From UBA8752 sp040261275 (lineage in GTDB: Bacteria; Bacteroidota; Bacteroidia; Flavobacteriales_D; Sanyastnellaceae): a stretch of DNA of 64,000 bases. Shown here in pieces: positions 17,685-26,753 of the stretch. The notes under the pieces are model-generated. The model was not told the origin of the DNA, did not search any database, and was given only the letters and a program-made list of their open reading frames with translations. The translations under genes and the position numbers were made by a program. Position 1 is the stretch's first letter. Every line of letters starts with the position of its first letter. The stretch is from the NCBI GenBank assembly GCA_040261275.1, contig JBDQOI010000004.1:46498-110497 (forward strand). The letters run 5' to 3'.

Positions 17685-19998
17685 GATGGTTGAACCCCGT
17701 TTCATTGCAAGATGGGCCAAGTGCCTCGCATTTGCTTTGTGGGGCATGGGGGCAACCCATGCGCAGGGTTCAAACCTGGACATGAATGAAGCCCCATCTC
17801 CGCTGATTTGGGACATTCTATGGGAGACGACAGACTCCATTCACGGTTCCGAAAATGCGCTGCCATGGAAAGATTGGCTCGAAGGCGCCATTGTACTCAA
17901 GGCGCCGGAGCGATGGGCTGGAATTCCCTTTCGTCAGATCTGGTCCCAATGGAACGGACGTTGGATGAAAGCATGGAACGAGGGAAGCCCATTGCCGACC
18001 GGTTCAGCTACGCCCTTTGACCCCATCAGCCTGAAGCGGAGCGAGGCCCTTTTGCAATCGCGTATGGTGAGAAAGGGGTTCCTGGACGGCCAGGTGTCGC
18101 TGGATACCGTGCCGCACAGAGCAAACCCGAACCATCTCTTGCTGGTCGTAGGGCTGAACCCTGGCAAGCGCAGGATCTGTAGGAATGCGACTGTGCATGC
18201 CGAGCAATCGGGCTTGTCCGCCAATGAGGTGGACCGACTCACTTCGGAATGGAAGCTGTGGGAGGGCAAACCGCTGGACCTTGACGAAGCTGACCGCATG
18301 CGAGAAGGCATATCCTCTTCCCTGCAGGAGAGGGGTTGGTTCGGCCTGACAACGGGGTACATCGCCATTCGGGTGGACACATCGGGCAGCCATGCTACCG
18401 GCCAAGTCGACATGTCCTTGCATATCGCTCCCATCGTATCGGAGAACGAAGAAACACCCCACAGGCGCGCCCGAATTGACAGCATCAGCTTCCATTGGCA
18501 CCCCAAGCGGCTTGAGCCACTGGTGAACATTTCGGAAAACGGAATCCAATGGCGCGTGCCCAAGCAACGCGATATGCGGGGCGTGCAACACAGAATGCAC
18601 CTCAAGACCGGATCGGGGTATGTTCCGTCCGACCTCTCCAAAGCCAGGCAGTCGCTTCGGCAATTGCCACTGATCGAAAACGTCAGGGTGGACATCCGCC
18701 CCATGGAACGGCAACCGGAGGAAAGCACAACCCCGCTTCATGTTCATTTTGACACCTACCCATCGGATCGGCGGGTACTCCGGGTCAATGGAGCGCTGAC
18801 TTCTCGCCAGCAATTGGGGGGGGAGCTGGCTTTCTCCCTGTCAGACCAGGATTTCCGTCAGCGCGCCGAGCAATTGAGCCTGGATTTTGGTTTTGGCCTC
18901 GAAACGGTCACCCCGGTGGACGCTGTAGAAGATGAAGGCGCGTCGGAAACCAAGCCTCTCAATGCCCGCACTTTGCATGCAGGATTGACGTACAATGCCG
19001 GACGGCTCATTCCTTTTGGCCCCGATCGGTTTCCCAAATCGAACAAGCCGGAGAGCCTCGTTTCACTGACCGTCAGGGACGAGGCGCAACCCTTGTTCAG
19101 CAGGACATTTGTTCAATGGGGCATCGTCGAGCGCTTCGTTGAAAACCCACAAAACGGCTCTGTCATTGAATTGAGGCCGTTGGAGCTTGCGGTCACTTCG
19201 AGCAGACTCGACCCCACATTTCAATATCAACTGGATACGTTGGGGTCGGATGTGGTGACTTCATCGTTTCAATCCCGTGCCCTGTTCAGCTCCGGATTGA
19301 CCTGGCGTATCGGGCATAAGCAAAACAAGCACGGCGGATGGTCGTGGGGGTTGAGGTTGGAATTCGAAGGCGCCGGCAATCTTTTTCACGGGTTGGATCC
19401 CAGAGCACCTGAAGAGACGACGGTTCCTTTGCCCAGCGCATTTGGCGCCATATCCGATGTGCAGGTTGCCCGCTACACGCGCTGGCTTTTTGAAGGCAGG
19501 GGCGGTTGGTCCTGGAACGGACAATCGGGTTGTTATGGGCGCTTCTTTGCGGGCGTCTCGGCCTCCTCGATCCAGGGGGTTGCCATCCCGCTGGAGAAGC
19601 AATTCTATGTGGGTGGACCGAATAGCATGAGGGGGTGGCAAGCCCTGGGCCTTGGCCCCGGACTGTACGGCACCAGCGGGCTCCGGGTTCGCGGAGACAT
19701 TCGAATGGAATGCAACATTGAATTCCGGCAATATGTCAATGAGTGGGTGCAGTTGGCTTGTTTCATGGACGCTGGCAATGTTTGGATGACCCGCCCTGAA
19801 GAATCCCGCCCCAATGTCCACTTTGAATGGGACACCTTCCTCTCTCAGACTGCTCTGTCCACAGGCGCCGGCATCCGGTTGGATTTCGGCTATTTCCTCT
19901 TGCGTTGCGACGCCGGAATTCCATTGCTTGAACCCGGGGGAGTGAAACCCACGGTCCGGCGTTGGCGGATTCATCCCGCCGTGGCCTTACCCTTCTGA
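17683..19998 (+). CDS. TamL/BamA-like outer-membrane assembly protein
   Basis: 771 residues. The signal peptide runs to about residue 28 (GMGATHAQ); there is no lipobox, unlike typical TamL lipoproteins. POTRA-like segments occupy about 90-370. A C-terminal 16-strand barrel of the D15/Bac_surface_Ag type carries the diagnostic FYVGGPNSMRGWQALGLGPG and a strand-rich end FMDAGNVW...PAVALPF. Such proteins insert or export outer-membrane components together with TamB. Starts at ATG 17683 and ATG 17686 are both possible; the first shares two bases with the divergent methyltransferase start. Confidence 0.85.
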   Translation: MMVEPRFIARWAKCLAFALWGMGATHAQGSNLDMNEAPSPLIWDILWETTDSIHGSENALPWKDWLEGAIVLKAPERWAGIPFRQIWSQWNGRWMKAWNEGSPLPTGSATPFDPISLKRSEALLQSRMVRKGFLDGQVSLDTVPHRANPNHLLLVVGLNPGKRRICRNATVHAEQSGLSANEVDRLTSEWKLWEGKPLDLDEADRMREGISSSLQERGWFGLTTGYIAIRVDTSGSHATGQVDMSLHIAPIVSENEETPHRRARIDSISFHWHPKRLEPLVNISENGIQWRVPKQRDMRGVQHRMHLKTGSGYVPSDLSKARQSLRQLPLIENVRVDIRPMERQPEESTTPLHVHFDTYPSDRRVLRVNGALTSRQQLGGELAFSLSDQDFRQRAEQLSLDFGFGLETVTPVDAVEDEGASETKPLNARTLHAGLTYNAGRLIPFGPDRFPKSNKPESLVSLTVRDEAQPLFSRTFVQWGIVERFVENPQNGSVIELRPLELAVTSSRLDPTFQYQLDTLGSDVVTSSFQSRALFSSGLTWRIGHKQNKHGGWSWGLRLEFEGAGNLFHGLDPRAPEETTVPLPSAFGAISDVQVARYTRWLFEGRGGWSWNGQSGCYGRFFAGVSASSIQGVAIPLEKQFYVGGPNSMRGWQALGLGPGLYGTSGLRVRGDIRMECNIEFRQYVNEWVQLACFMDAGNVWMTRPEESRPNVHFEWDTFLSQTALSTGAGIRLDFGYFLLRCDAGIPLLEPGGVKPTVRRWRIHPAVALPF

Positions 19999-20006
19999 AG
20001 CCTAAC

Positions 20007-20014
20007 TAAATTTG
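20007..20014 (+). promoter_or_regulatory. -7 box TAAATTTG 6 nt before accD
   Basis: Exact TAnnTTTG match between the TamL-like stop and the accD ATG (20021). If used, transcription would start at or within a few bases of the ATG. No -33 TTTG is visible. Confidence 0.45.
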
Positions 20015-20020
20015 ACCCCC

Positions 20021-20929
20021 ATGGCAGAAAACGAAAAGCGCCCGCAGACCCCAGCGGAAAATGGCCCTGATGGCGGTTCAGGTCTGGGTTGGTTTCGCCG
20101 AATGAAGGAGGGGATCACCACCAAGACGGCAGAAAAGAAGGAAATCCCCGAAGGGAATTGGTACAAGTGTCCTTCTTGCAAAAGCGTGATCGCGAGTGCA
20201 GAGCATGAGGACAACCTCTGGGTTTGCGGACATTGTGATCACCATGAGCGCATCGGCTCCGAGCACTATTTTGGCCTGTTGTTCGACGAAGGAAAGTTCC
20301 GCGAACTTCAAGCCAAGATGACCTCTGCGAACCCTTTGGGATTCAAGGACACCAAGGATTACGAAGACAGGCTGTCTACCTCCATGGAGAAGACGGGGCT
20401 GAAAGACGCGATCCGAACAGGGGTGGGAGATGTGGGGGGACGAACCATGGTGATCAGCTGCATGGACTTCGGCTTCATCGGCGGATCCATGGGATCTGTA
20501 GTGGGTGAGAAAATCGCAAGGGCCGTGGATTATGCCATCAAGAATGGTCTGCCTTACGTGTGCGTCACGAAATCGGGAGGGGCCAGGATGATGGAAGCCG
20601 GACTTTCCTTGATGCAAATGGCAAAGACGAGTGCCAAACTAAGCTTGCTCGCCAAGGCTGGCCTGCCATATGTCTGCATTCTGACCGACCCTACAACAGG
20701 TGGGGTTACCGCATCCTTTGCCATGTTGGGCGATGTGCACCTGGCAGAACCCAACGCCTTGATCGGCTTTGCTGGACCCAGAGTGGTGAGAGAGACCATT
20801 GGTAAGGACCTGCCCCAGGGTTTCCAGAAATCTGAATTCCTGTTGGAACATGGATTTGTAGACCGCATTGTCCACCGTTCGAAACTCCAGGAGGAGCTCT
20901 CCCTGCTGGTAGGCATGCTCATGGATTGA
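20021..20929 (+). CDS. accD: Acetyl-CoA carboxylase carboxyltransferase beta subunit
   Basis: 302 residues from ATG 20021. The zinc ribbon CPSC...CGHC sits at about residues 50-75, followed by the crotonase-like carboxyltransferase core (GGSMGSVVGEKI, KSGGARMMEAGLSLMQM, TDPTTGGVTASFAMLGD, GFAGPRVV). With AccA it transfers the carboxyl group from biotin to acetyl-CoA, the first committed step of fatty-acid synthesis. accA is not in the window. rpsO follows 95 bp later behind its own promoter. Confidence 0.96.
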   Translation: MAENEKRPQTPAENGPDGGSGLGWFRRMKEGITTKTAEKKEIPEGNWYKCPSCKSVIASAEHEDNLWVCGHCDHHERIGSEHYFGLLFDEGKFRELQAKMTSANPLGFKDTKDYEDRLSTSMEKTGLKDAIRTGVGDVGGRTMVISCMDFGFIGGSMGSVVGEKIARAVDYAIKNGLPYVCVTKSGGARMMEAGLSLMQMAKTSAKLSLLAKAGLPYVCILTDPTTGGVTASFAMLGDVHLAEPNALIGFAGPRVVRETIGKDLPQGFQKSEFLLEHGFVDRIVHRSKLQEELSLLVGMLMD

Positions 20930-20946
20930 ATGAAGGGGCACACACC

Positions 20947-20977
20947 TTTGCCAATCAACGGACACTCACTACTTTTG
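20947..20977 (+). promoter_or_regulatory. Sigma-A promoter of rpsO
   Basis: TTTG at 20947-20950, then 19 nt, then TACTTTTG at 20970-20977. Both elements match the Bacteroidota consensus TTTG-N19-TAnnTTTG. This is the best promoter in the window, leaving a leader of about 40 nt before rpsO. Confidence 0.8.
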
Positions 20978-21024
20978 CACCCCTGAAAATCAGGTCGCAT
21001 CAAGAACATCCAAGAGATTTCCAC

Positions 21025-21294
21025 ATGTACCTCACACCCGAAAAAAAGCAAGAGTTCTTCGCCAAGTATGGCAAGGACGCTCAAGATACCGGCAGCGCCG
21101 AAGGCCAAATTGCCATGTTCTCTTTCCGCATCTCCCACCTCACGGAGCACCTGAAGAAGAACCGCAAGGATGCCAACACCCAGCGCTCGCTGATCACCCT
21201 CGTCGGCAAGCGCCGTCGGTTGCTTGACTACCTCAAGCGCAAGGACATTACGCGTTACCGCGCCATCGTCAAGGATCTCGGCCTCCGCCGCTGA
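21025..21294 (+). CDS. rpsO: 30S ribosomal protein S15
   Basis: 89 residues, the standard S15 length. GSAEGQIAMFSFRISHLTEHL and LVGKRRRLLDYLKRKD are the rRNA-binding blocks. It is a primary 16S rRNA binder in the small subunit. It is followed by pnp, an order shared by many bacteria. The 122-nt spacer contains GGGG/CCCC and CGGGCGCCCG inverted repeats that may form RNA structure. Confidence 0.97.
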   Translation: MYLTPEKKQEFFAKYGKDAQDTGSAEGQIAMFSFRISHLTEHLKKNRKDANTQRSLITLVGKRRRLLDYLKRKDITRYRAIVKDLGLRR

Positions 21295-21416
21295 TCCCGA
21301 AAAGGCACGACACAGCTTCGTTGCGGCACGGGCACCCGGTCGCAGCGTCCAACTCTGAACCTTCCATGGGGAAACGCCCCAGGGATTTTACGGGCGCCCG
21401 ATTTGACAACTCCTTT

Positions 21417-23549
21417 ATGGAACCGAACATTGTAACCAAGACCATCGATTTAGGTGATGGTCGCCCCGTGACGATTGAGACCGGGAAACTCGCCAAGCAG
21501 GCCCACGGAAGCGTGGTCGTGCGCCAAGGTGACACCATGCTGCTGGCTGCCGCAGTCAGCAACAACGACGCCTCAGAAGGGGTGGACTTTCTTCCCCTCA
21601 CGGTAGACTACCGTGAAAAGTATGCCTCCACCGGACGATTCCCGGGAGGTTTCTTCAAGCGCGAAGCGCGTCCCAGCGATACAGAAGTGCTCGTCATGCG
21701 CTTGGTGGACCGGGCCCTTCGCCCCACCTTTCCGGAGGACTACCACGCGGAAACGCAGGTCATGATCCAGCTCATGTCCGCCGACAAGGTGAACATGCCC
21801 GACAGCTTGGCGGGATTGGCTGCATCCGCAGCACTCGCTGTCAGTGACATCCCGTTTGATGGACCGATTTCCGAAGTCCGTGTGGCACGCATAGACGGCA
21901 AATTCGTCATCAACCCCACTTACGAGCAGCTCGAACAGGCCGACATCGACATGATGATCGCCGGCTCCATGGACAGCATCGTCATGGTGGAAGGGGAGAT
22001 GCAAGAAGTGTCTGAGGAAGAAATGGTCAGCGCCATTGAGGCGGCCCACGCCGCCATCAAGGTGCAGTGCCAAGCCCAACTCGACATGGCAGCGGAAGTG
22101 CCCAGTTCCTCACCCAAGCGGGAGTACGAGCATGAGAAGAACGACGATACGCTGAAGCAGGCCATTCACGACGCCTGTTACCAGAAGTACTACGATGCCG
22201 CCAAGAACGCCGGCTCCAAAAAGGAGCGGGGCGCCACCTTCAAGTCCATCAAGGAAGACTTCCTCGCCAACATGAGCGACGAAGACAAGGCGGCCAAGCA
22301 GTACATGCTGCGCGATTACTTCAAGGGTACGCAGAAGAAGGCCATCCGCGACCTGCTCCTCAACGAAGGCATCCGCCTCGACGGACGGGGCACCAAGGAC
22401 ATTCGCCCCATCTGGTGCGAGGTCGATTACCTGCCCAGTCCCCACGGCTCTTCCATTTTCACCCGCGGTGAGACACAGAGCTTGACCACGCTGACCTTGG
22501 GTACCAAGGACGATGAGCAATTGATCGACAATGCCCTGGTTCGCAAGACCGAGAAGTTCTTGCTCCATTACAACTTCCCTCCATTCTCCACCGGTGAGGC
22601 CCGCCCGATCCGAGGCACCAGCCGCCGTGAGATCGGACACGGAAACCTCGCCCTGCGCGCTTTGAAGCCCATGCTTCCGCCCGTTGACGAATGCCCCTAC
22701 ACCATCCGCTTGGTCTCTGAGATTCTGGAATCCAACGGATCCAGCTCCATGGCCACGGTATGTGCAGGCACCCTTGCCCTGATGGACGGTGGAGTGCCCA
22801 TCAAGCGTCCCGTGAGCGGCATTGCCATGGGATTGATCACCGACCAGGAGTCCGGCAAGTACGCTGTACTGAGCGACATCCTCGGAGACGAGGATCACCT
22901 CGGAGACATGGACTTCAAGGTCACCGGCACGTCAGAAGGCATCACAGCCTGCCAGATGGACATCAAAATCAAAGGCCTGTCCTTTGAGCAGTTGACCGAA
23001 GCCTTGCTCCAAGCAAAAGAGGGCCGTGCCCACATCCTCGGTGAGATGATGAAGACCATGGACCAGCCCCGCGAGGACTACAAGGACCACGCTCCCCGTA
23101 TTGTATCCTTCGAGGTTCCCGCTGAAGCCATTGGCCCGATCATCGGCCCCGGAGGTAAAATCATCAACGAGATTCAAGACACAACGGGCGCCAACGTCAG
23201 CATTGCCGATGCAGACGGAAAAGGCCTTGTGGAAGTCTCCGGTGACAACAAGCAGAAGATCGACGCTGCGGTGGCACGCATCCGTGCCATCGCCTTCCCG
23301 CCGACCGTGGAAGTGGGGGAAGTCTATGAAGGAGCGGTGAAGACCGTCATGCCCTACGGTGCTTTCGTTGAGATCATCCCTGGACAAGATGGGCTGTTGC
23401 ACATCTCCGAATTGGAGCACCACCGCGTGAGTGATGTTACGGACGTCATTAATGAAGGAGACATCGTCAAGTTCAAGGTGACGGGCCGCGACCCGCGCTC
23501 AGGCAAGCTCAAGCTGAGCAGGAAAGTGCTCCTTCCCAAGCCCGAGTGA
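21417..23549 (+). CDS. pnp: Polyribonucleotide nucleotidyltransferase (PNPase)
   Basis: 710 residues from ATG 21417. Two RNase PH cores are visible (YREKYASTGRFPGGFFKRE and IRPIWCEVDYLP...HGSSIFTRGETQ), separated by the helical linker. A KH domain (IGPGGKIINEI) and an S1 domain (GAFVEIIPGQDGLLHISEL) complete the standard architecture. It degrades RNA 3' to 5' by phosphorolysis in the cytoplasm. It lies between rpsO and rpoD. Confidence 0.97.
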   Translation: MEPNIVTKTIDLGDGRPVTIETGKLAKQAHGSVVVRQGDTMLLAAAVSNNDASEGVDFLPLTVDYREKYASTGRFPGGFFKREARPSDTEVLVMRLVDRALRPTFPEDYHAETQVMIQLMSADKVNMPDSLAGLAASAALAVSDIPFDGPISEVRVARIDGKFVINPTYEQLEQADIDMMIAGSMDSIVMVEGEMQEVSEEEMVSAIEAAHAAIKVQCQAQLDMAAEVPSSSPKREYEHEKNDDTLKQAIHDACYQKYYDAAKNAGSKKERGATFKSIKEDFLANMSDEDKAAKQYMLRDYFKGTQKKAIRDLLLNEGIRLDGRGTKDIRPIWCEVDYLPSPHGSSIFTRGETQSLTTLTLGTKDDEQLIDNALVRKTEKFLLHYNFPPFSTGEARPIRGTSRREIGHGNLALRALKPMLPPVDECPYTIRLVSEILESNGSSSMATVCAGTLALMDGGVPIKRPVSGIAMGLITDQESGKYAVLSDILGDEDHLGDMDFKVTGTSEGITACQMDIKIKGLSFEQLTEALLQAKEGRAHILGEMMKTMDQPREDYKDHAPRIVSFEVPAEAIGPIIGPGGKIINEIQDTTGANVSIADADGKGLVEVSGDNKQKIDAAVARIRAIAFPPTVEVGEVYEGAVKTVMPYGAFVEIIPGQDGLLHISELEHHRVSDVTDVINEGDIVKFKVTGRDPRSGKLKLSRKVLLPKPE

Positions 23550-23566
23550 AACGATAATCGATAAAA

Positions 23567-23604
23567 TACGTTTGAAGGGGAGGTAAGGGGTAACTTTCCT
23601 CCCC
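23567..23604 (+). promoter_or_regulatory. -7 box and leader hairpin before rpoD
   Basis: TACGTTTG (23567-23574) matches TAnnTTTG exactly. Directly downstream, GGGGAGG (23577-23583) pairs with CCTCCCC (23598-23604) around a 14-nt loop. A transcript from this box would start inside the hairpin, so the hairpin more likely ends or attenuates pnp transcription. The -33 element is not visible. Confidence 0.4.
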
Positions 23605-23625
23605 GGATAACCGATTGCACCGCTT

Positions 23626-24495
23626 ATGAGACAGCTGAAAATCACGAAACAGGTCACCAACAGGGAGACCGCATCCTTGGATAAATACCTCCAGGAAATC
23701 GGTCGGGTAGACCTGATTACTGCTGAGGAAGAGGTGGAGTTGGCCCGGCGCATCAAGCAAGGGGACCAGGTCGCCTTGGAGAAAATGACCAAGGCGAACC
23801 TTCGTTTCGTGGTCTCTGTTTCCAAGCAGTACCAAAATCAGGGACTGTCCCTCCCAGATCTGATCAACGAAGGCAATCTGGGCTTGATCAAAGCAGCCCA
23901 ACGGTTCGACGAGACTCGCGGCTTCAAGTTCATCTCTTACGCCGTTTGGTGGATTCGCCAGAGCATTCTGCAAGCATTGGCCGAGCAGAGCCGGATTGTT
24001 CGCCTTCCGCTCAACAAAATCGGATCGATCAACAAAATCAACAAGGCTTTTGCCCGCCTTGAGCAGGAGTTCGAACGGCCTCCCACTCCGGCAGAACTTG
24101 CAGAAGTGTTGGACATGACCTTGGACGAGGTCAAGCAAAGCCTGAAGAATGCAGGACGCCACGTGTCCATGGACGCGCCCCTGAAAGATGGCGACGACAG
24201 TTCCAGCACGATGTACGACGTGCTGCAGACCAACGACACGCCTTCGCCCGACACCGTGCTCATCACGGAGTCCCTGCGCAAGGAAATTGAACGTTCTCTG
24301 CAGACCTTGACCAGCCGAGAGGCCGATGTCATTCGACTCTACTTCGGACTCGGTGGCGAGCACCCCTTGACGCTGGAGGAAATCGGAGAGCGCTTTGACC
24401 TGACGCGAGAGCGTGTTCGTCAAATCAAAGAGAAGGCGATTCGCCGGCTCAAGCACACGAGCCGGAGCCGCATCCTCAAGTCTTACTTGGGCTGA
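23626..24495 (+). CDS. rpoD: Primary RNA polymerase sigma factor (sigma-70/SigA type)
   Basis: 289 residues. Regions 1.2 (LDKYLQEIGRVDLIT), 2 (RFVVSVSKQYQ, RFDETRGFKFISYAVWWIRQ), 3 (PPTPAELAEVL) and 4 (LTLEEIGERFDLTRERVRQIKEKA) are all present. There is no long region 1.1, as is usual for the short primary sigma factor of Bacteroidota. It should recognise the TTTG/TAnnTTTG promoters seen in this window. The stop overlaps the convergent alkA stop by 13 bp. Confidence 0.93.
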   Translation: MRQLKITKQVTNRETASLDKYLQEIGRVDLITAEEEVELARRIKQGDQVALEKMTKANLRFVVSVSKQYQNQGLSLPDLINEGNLGLIKAAQRFDETRGFKFISYAVWWIRQSILQALAEQSRIVRLPLNKIGSINKINKAFARLEQEFERPPTPAELAEVLDMTLDEVKQSLKNAGRHVSMDAPLKDGDDSSSTMYDVLQTNDTPSPDTVLITESLRKEIERSLQTLTSREADVIRLYFGLGGEHPLTLEEIGERFDLTRERVRQIKEKAIRRLKHTSRSRILKSYLG

Positions 24496-25136
24496 TTCGA
24501 CAACGCATCCCACAGAAAACGGCATGCCGCCGTGCGAAACGGGCCCCAACAAAGGGCCCGTTTCACGTATGTGCCCTTGGGTGAATCGCGGGGTACACCC
24601 AGGAATTGCTCCATGGACCTCCGGATGCCCAGATCATCGGGAGCAAAAACATCCGGCCTGCGCAAGGCAAACATCAAATGCATCTGCACGGTCCATTTCC
24701 CAATGCCCTTGACGCGGGTCCACGATGCAATGATGGCGTCGTCATCCCACGCGTCTACTTCATCGAACCCCTTGGGGTCTTCTGCATAGTGCAGCGCCAA
24801 ATCTTGGATGTAGGCATGCTTTTGCGCACTCACGCCCAAGCTCCGATGGGTTTCCTGCTGTGTATCCAGAACGTGCGCAGCATCGAGGGTTCCGCCGTGG
24901 TAGTCTATCAGCCGCTGCCAAATGGTCGCCGCCGCCCGGGTGCTCAACTGCTGTCCCACGATCGCGCGAGAAAGGCTCTCAAAAGTCGGGGGAGACGATG
25001 AGAAGACGGGGTCGGGAAGACCCGAAACGAGACCGAACAGCTCTACATCGACCCGGGAAAAATGAGTCCGAGCCTCCAAAAAGGTCCATTCCACAAAAGA
25101 AGAAGGTGATTCGGTCGTTCCACTAATTGAGTCCAT
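24483..25136 (-). CDS. DNA-3-methyladenine glycosylase II (AlkA-like)
   Basis: 217 residues from ATG 25136. The HhH-GPD core is clear: AIVGQQLSTRAAATIWQRL, the hairpin VKGIGKWTVQMHLMFAL and the catalytic Asp region FAPDDLGIRRSM. It excises alkylated purines in base-excision repair. There is no AlkA-type N-terminal TATA-like domain, so it is the minimal form. Its 3' end contains the hairpin that probably terminates rpoD. Confidence 0.9.
   Translation of the reverse strand: MDSISGTTESPSSFVEWTFLEARTHFSRVDVELFGLVSGLPDPVFSSSPPTFESLSRAIVGQQLSTRAAATIWQRLIDYHGGTLDAAHVLDTQQETHRSLGVSAQKHAYIQDLALHYAEDPKGFDEVDAWDDDAIIASWTRVKGIGKWTVQMHLMFALRRPDVFAPDDLGIRRSMEQFLGVPRDSPKGTYVKRALCWGPFRTAACRFLWDALSNQPK
24539..24561 (+). 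terminator. Hairpin inside alkA, probable rpoD terminator
   Basis: ACGGGCCC (24539-24546) pairs perfectly with GGGCCCGT (24554-24561) around CAACAAA and is followed by TTC. It lies 43 nt after the rpoD stop and inside the alkA coding region, as expected where gene ends overlap. Confidence 0.55.
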
Positions 25137-25178
25137 ACCCACCAAGGTAGGTTGAGGTTGTGGGCTTAATTTCGAGCC

Positions 25179-26711
25179 ATGTTCACTCCCCCAGAAGAAT
25201 CCCCTGCGCCTGCGCACAACACGACAGGGGCGTGGGCCTTCGGAGGGACGTTGGTTTTGCTCCTCAGCATCATCGCCATGACCGGCTGCAGGGGAGACAA
25301 GTTCTACCTCGGGGCGGATGCTCGAGTATCCTTCAGTCAGGACACGGTTTGGTTCGATACGGTTTTCAGCTCCATAGGCAGCGCCAGCCAAGCCTTTCGG
25401 ATCGTCAATGACAGTCCAGGGCGTATTCTGCTGGAGGACATTTCATTGGAAGATGGCGCGGAGAGCGAATTCCGAATCAATGTGGATGGCATTCCCGGAC
25501 CGAGCGTGGGTGGTCTTGCCTTGGAAGAAGGGGACTCCGTGTACGTATTCGTCGAGGTGACGATTGACCCCGAAGACTATGACCTGCCTTTCATTGTAAA
25601 AGACAGGGTCCGGGTGACTGTGAATGGTTTCAGTCAATATGCCGAACTGCTCGCCTGGGGGCAGGATGCCTTTTTCCATGGCGCTCCCGGTGGGTTAAGC
25701 TCCCTTTCCTGCGACGAAGTTTGGACCGCCCAACGGCCCCATGTCATTTACGGCGTGGTTGGAGTTCCTCCTGAGTGCAGTCTGACCATAGAGGCAGGGG
25801 CTGAAGTCCACGTGCATGCCGGAGGGGGCATCTACGTGGACCGAGGAGAACTGCATGTCAATGGCGAGCTGGGGCAACCCGTGATTTTTGAGGGGGACAG
25901 ATTGGAACCTGAATACGCCGATGTTCCAGGTCAATGGGGCATTCAAGTGGACACCCTCATCCAGACGGAATTCGGCGTGTCCCAAGCGAGCATCATTGGA
26001 GGTGGGGTTTGGCTTTATGGCTCCACGGGAAGCACCTTCCGCCACGGTATTTTCCGCAATGGAACCATTGGCATTCAGGTAGATACCACAGGAACCGAGG
26101 GGGCAGCGCTGACCATGGAAAACTGCGTGGTCCACAACATGAGTGCGATTGGCCTGCTGGCCCAAGGAGCCCATATTGACGGCACCAACAATTTGATCTA
26201 CGATTGCGCCCAAGCTTGCGCCGCTTTTACGCTTGGCGGGCGTTACCGCTTCACGCACAGCACCTTTGCCAACTATTGGTCCGAAGGCACAAGAGGCACA
26301 CCGACGGTGTTGATCAACGACCATTACGAGGACCTCGACGGCAACCTCCAAATTCGACCTCTGACCGAAACGCGATTCCTGAACTGCATCCTGTGGGGAA
26401 ACAATGCGGAGCTGGACGAATTTGATGAATTGGTCGTCGACCTTGAGGGCAATGAGAACGACCTGCTCATCCGTGGCTGTGCCGTGGACCTCGATGCTGA
26501 AGGTCCCGGCGAATGGCTGGAAGAAAGCTCCATCGACGCCGCTCCGCCCTTTGCCGATGTGTTCAGTCGGGATTTCCATCTGGTCAGTGGAAACAACCTA
26601 TGGAATGGAGTCGGCATACCTGCTGGATTGCCCTTCCTCTCGACAGACTTGGACGGTTTCCCCCGCGTGGTCGGGACCGGGCCTGACAAAGGCTGCTACG
26701 AAAGGCAATGA
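25179..26711 (+). CDS. Right-handed beta-helix lipoprotein
   Basis: 510 residues. A membrane segment ends in the lipobox IAMTGC (Cys37), so it is a lipoprotein. An Ig-like region (about 45-170) precedes parallel beta-helix coils (about 190-460) with recurrent short turns such as IGIQVDTTG, MENCVVHNM and GTNNLIYDC. It ends ...DKGCYERQ. I recall similar proteins as widespread, uncharacterised Bacteroidota lipoproteins. The next gene, a transporter, starts 42 nt downstream. A TAATTTCG box lies 4 nt before the ATG. Confidence 0.75.
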   Translation: MFTPPEESPAPAHNTTGAWAFGGTLVLLLSIIAMTGCRGDKFYLGADARVSFSQDTVWFDTVFSSIGSASQAFRIVNDSPGRILLEDISLEDGAESEFRINVDGIPGPSVGGLALEEGDSVYVFVEVTIDPEDYDLPFIVKDRVRVTVNGFSQYAELLAWGQDAFFHGAPGGLSSLSCDEVWTAQRPHVIYGVVGVPPECSLTIEAGAEVHVHAGGGIYVDRGELHVNGELGQPVIFEGDRLEPEYADVPGQWGIQVDTLIQTEFGVSQASIIGGGVWLYGSTGSTFRHGIFRNGTIGIQVDTTGTEGAALTMENCVVHNMSAIGLLAQGAHIDGTNNLIYDCAQACAAFTLGGRYRFTHSTFANYWSEGTRGTPTVLINDHYEDLDGNLQIRPLTETRFLNCILWGNNAELDEFDELVVDLEGNENDLLIRGCAVDLDAEGPGEWLEESSIDAAPPFADVFSRDFHLVSGNNLWNGVGIPAGLPFLSTDLDGFPRVVGTGPDKGCYERQ

Positions 26712-26753
26712 TGACCGGGCGATCCGGAACGAACCCACCGGAATTTTCAACCC

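Noticed and set aside
22110..22898. Antisense open frame within pnp
   Set aside because: The plus strand is unambiguously pnp with full motifs; the opposing frame has no recognisable features or start context.
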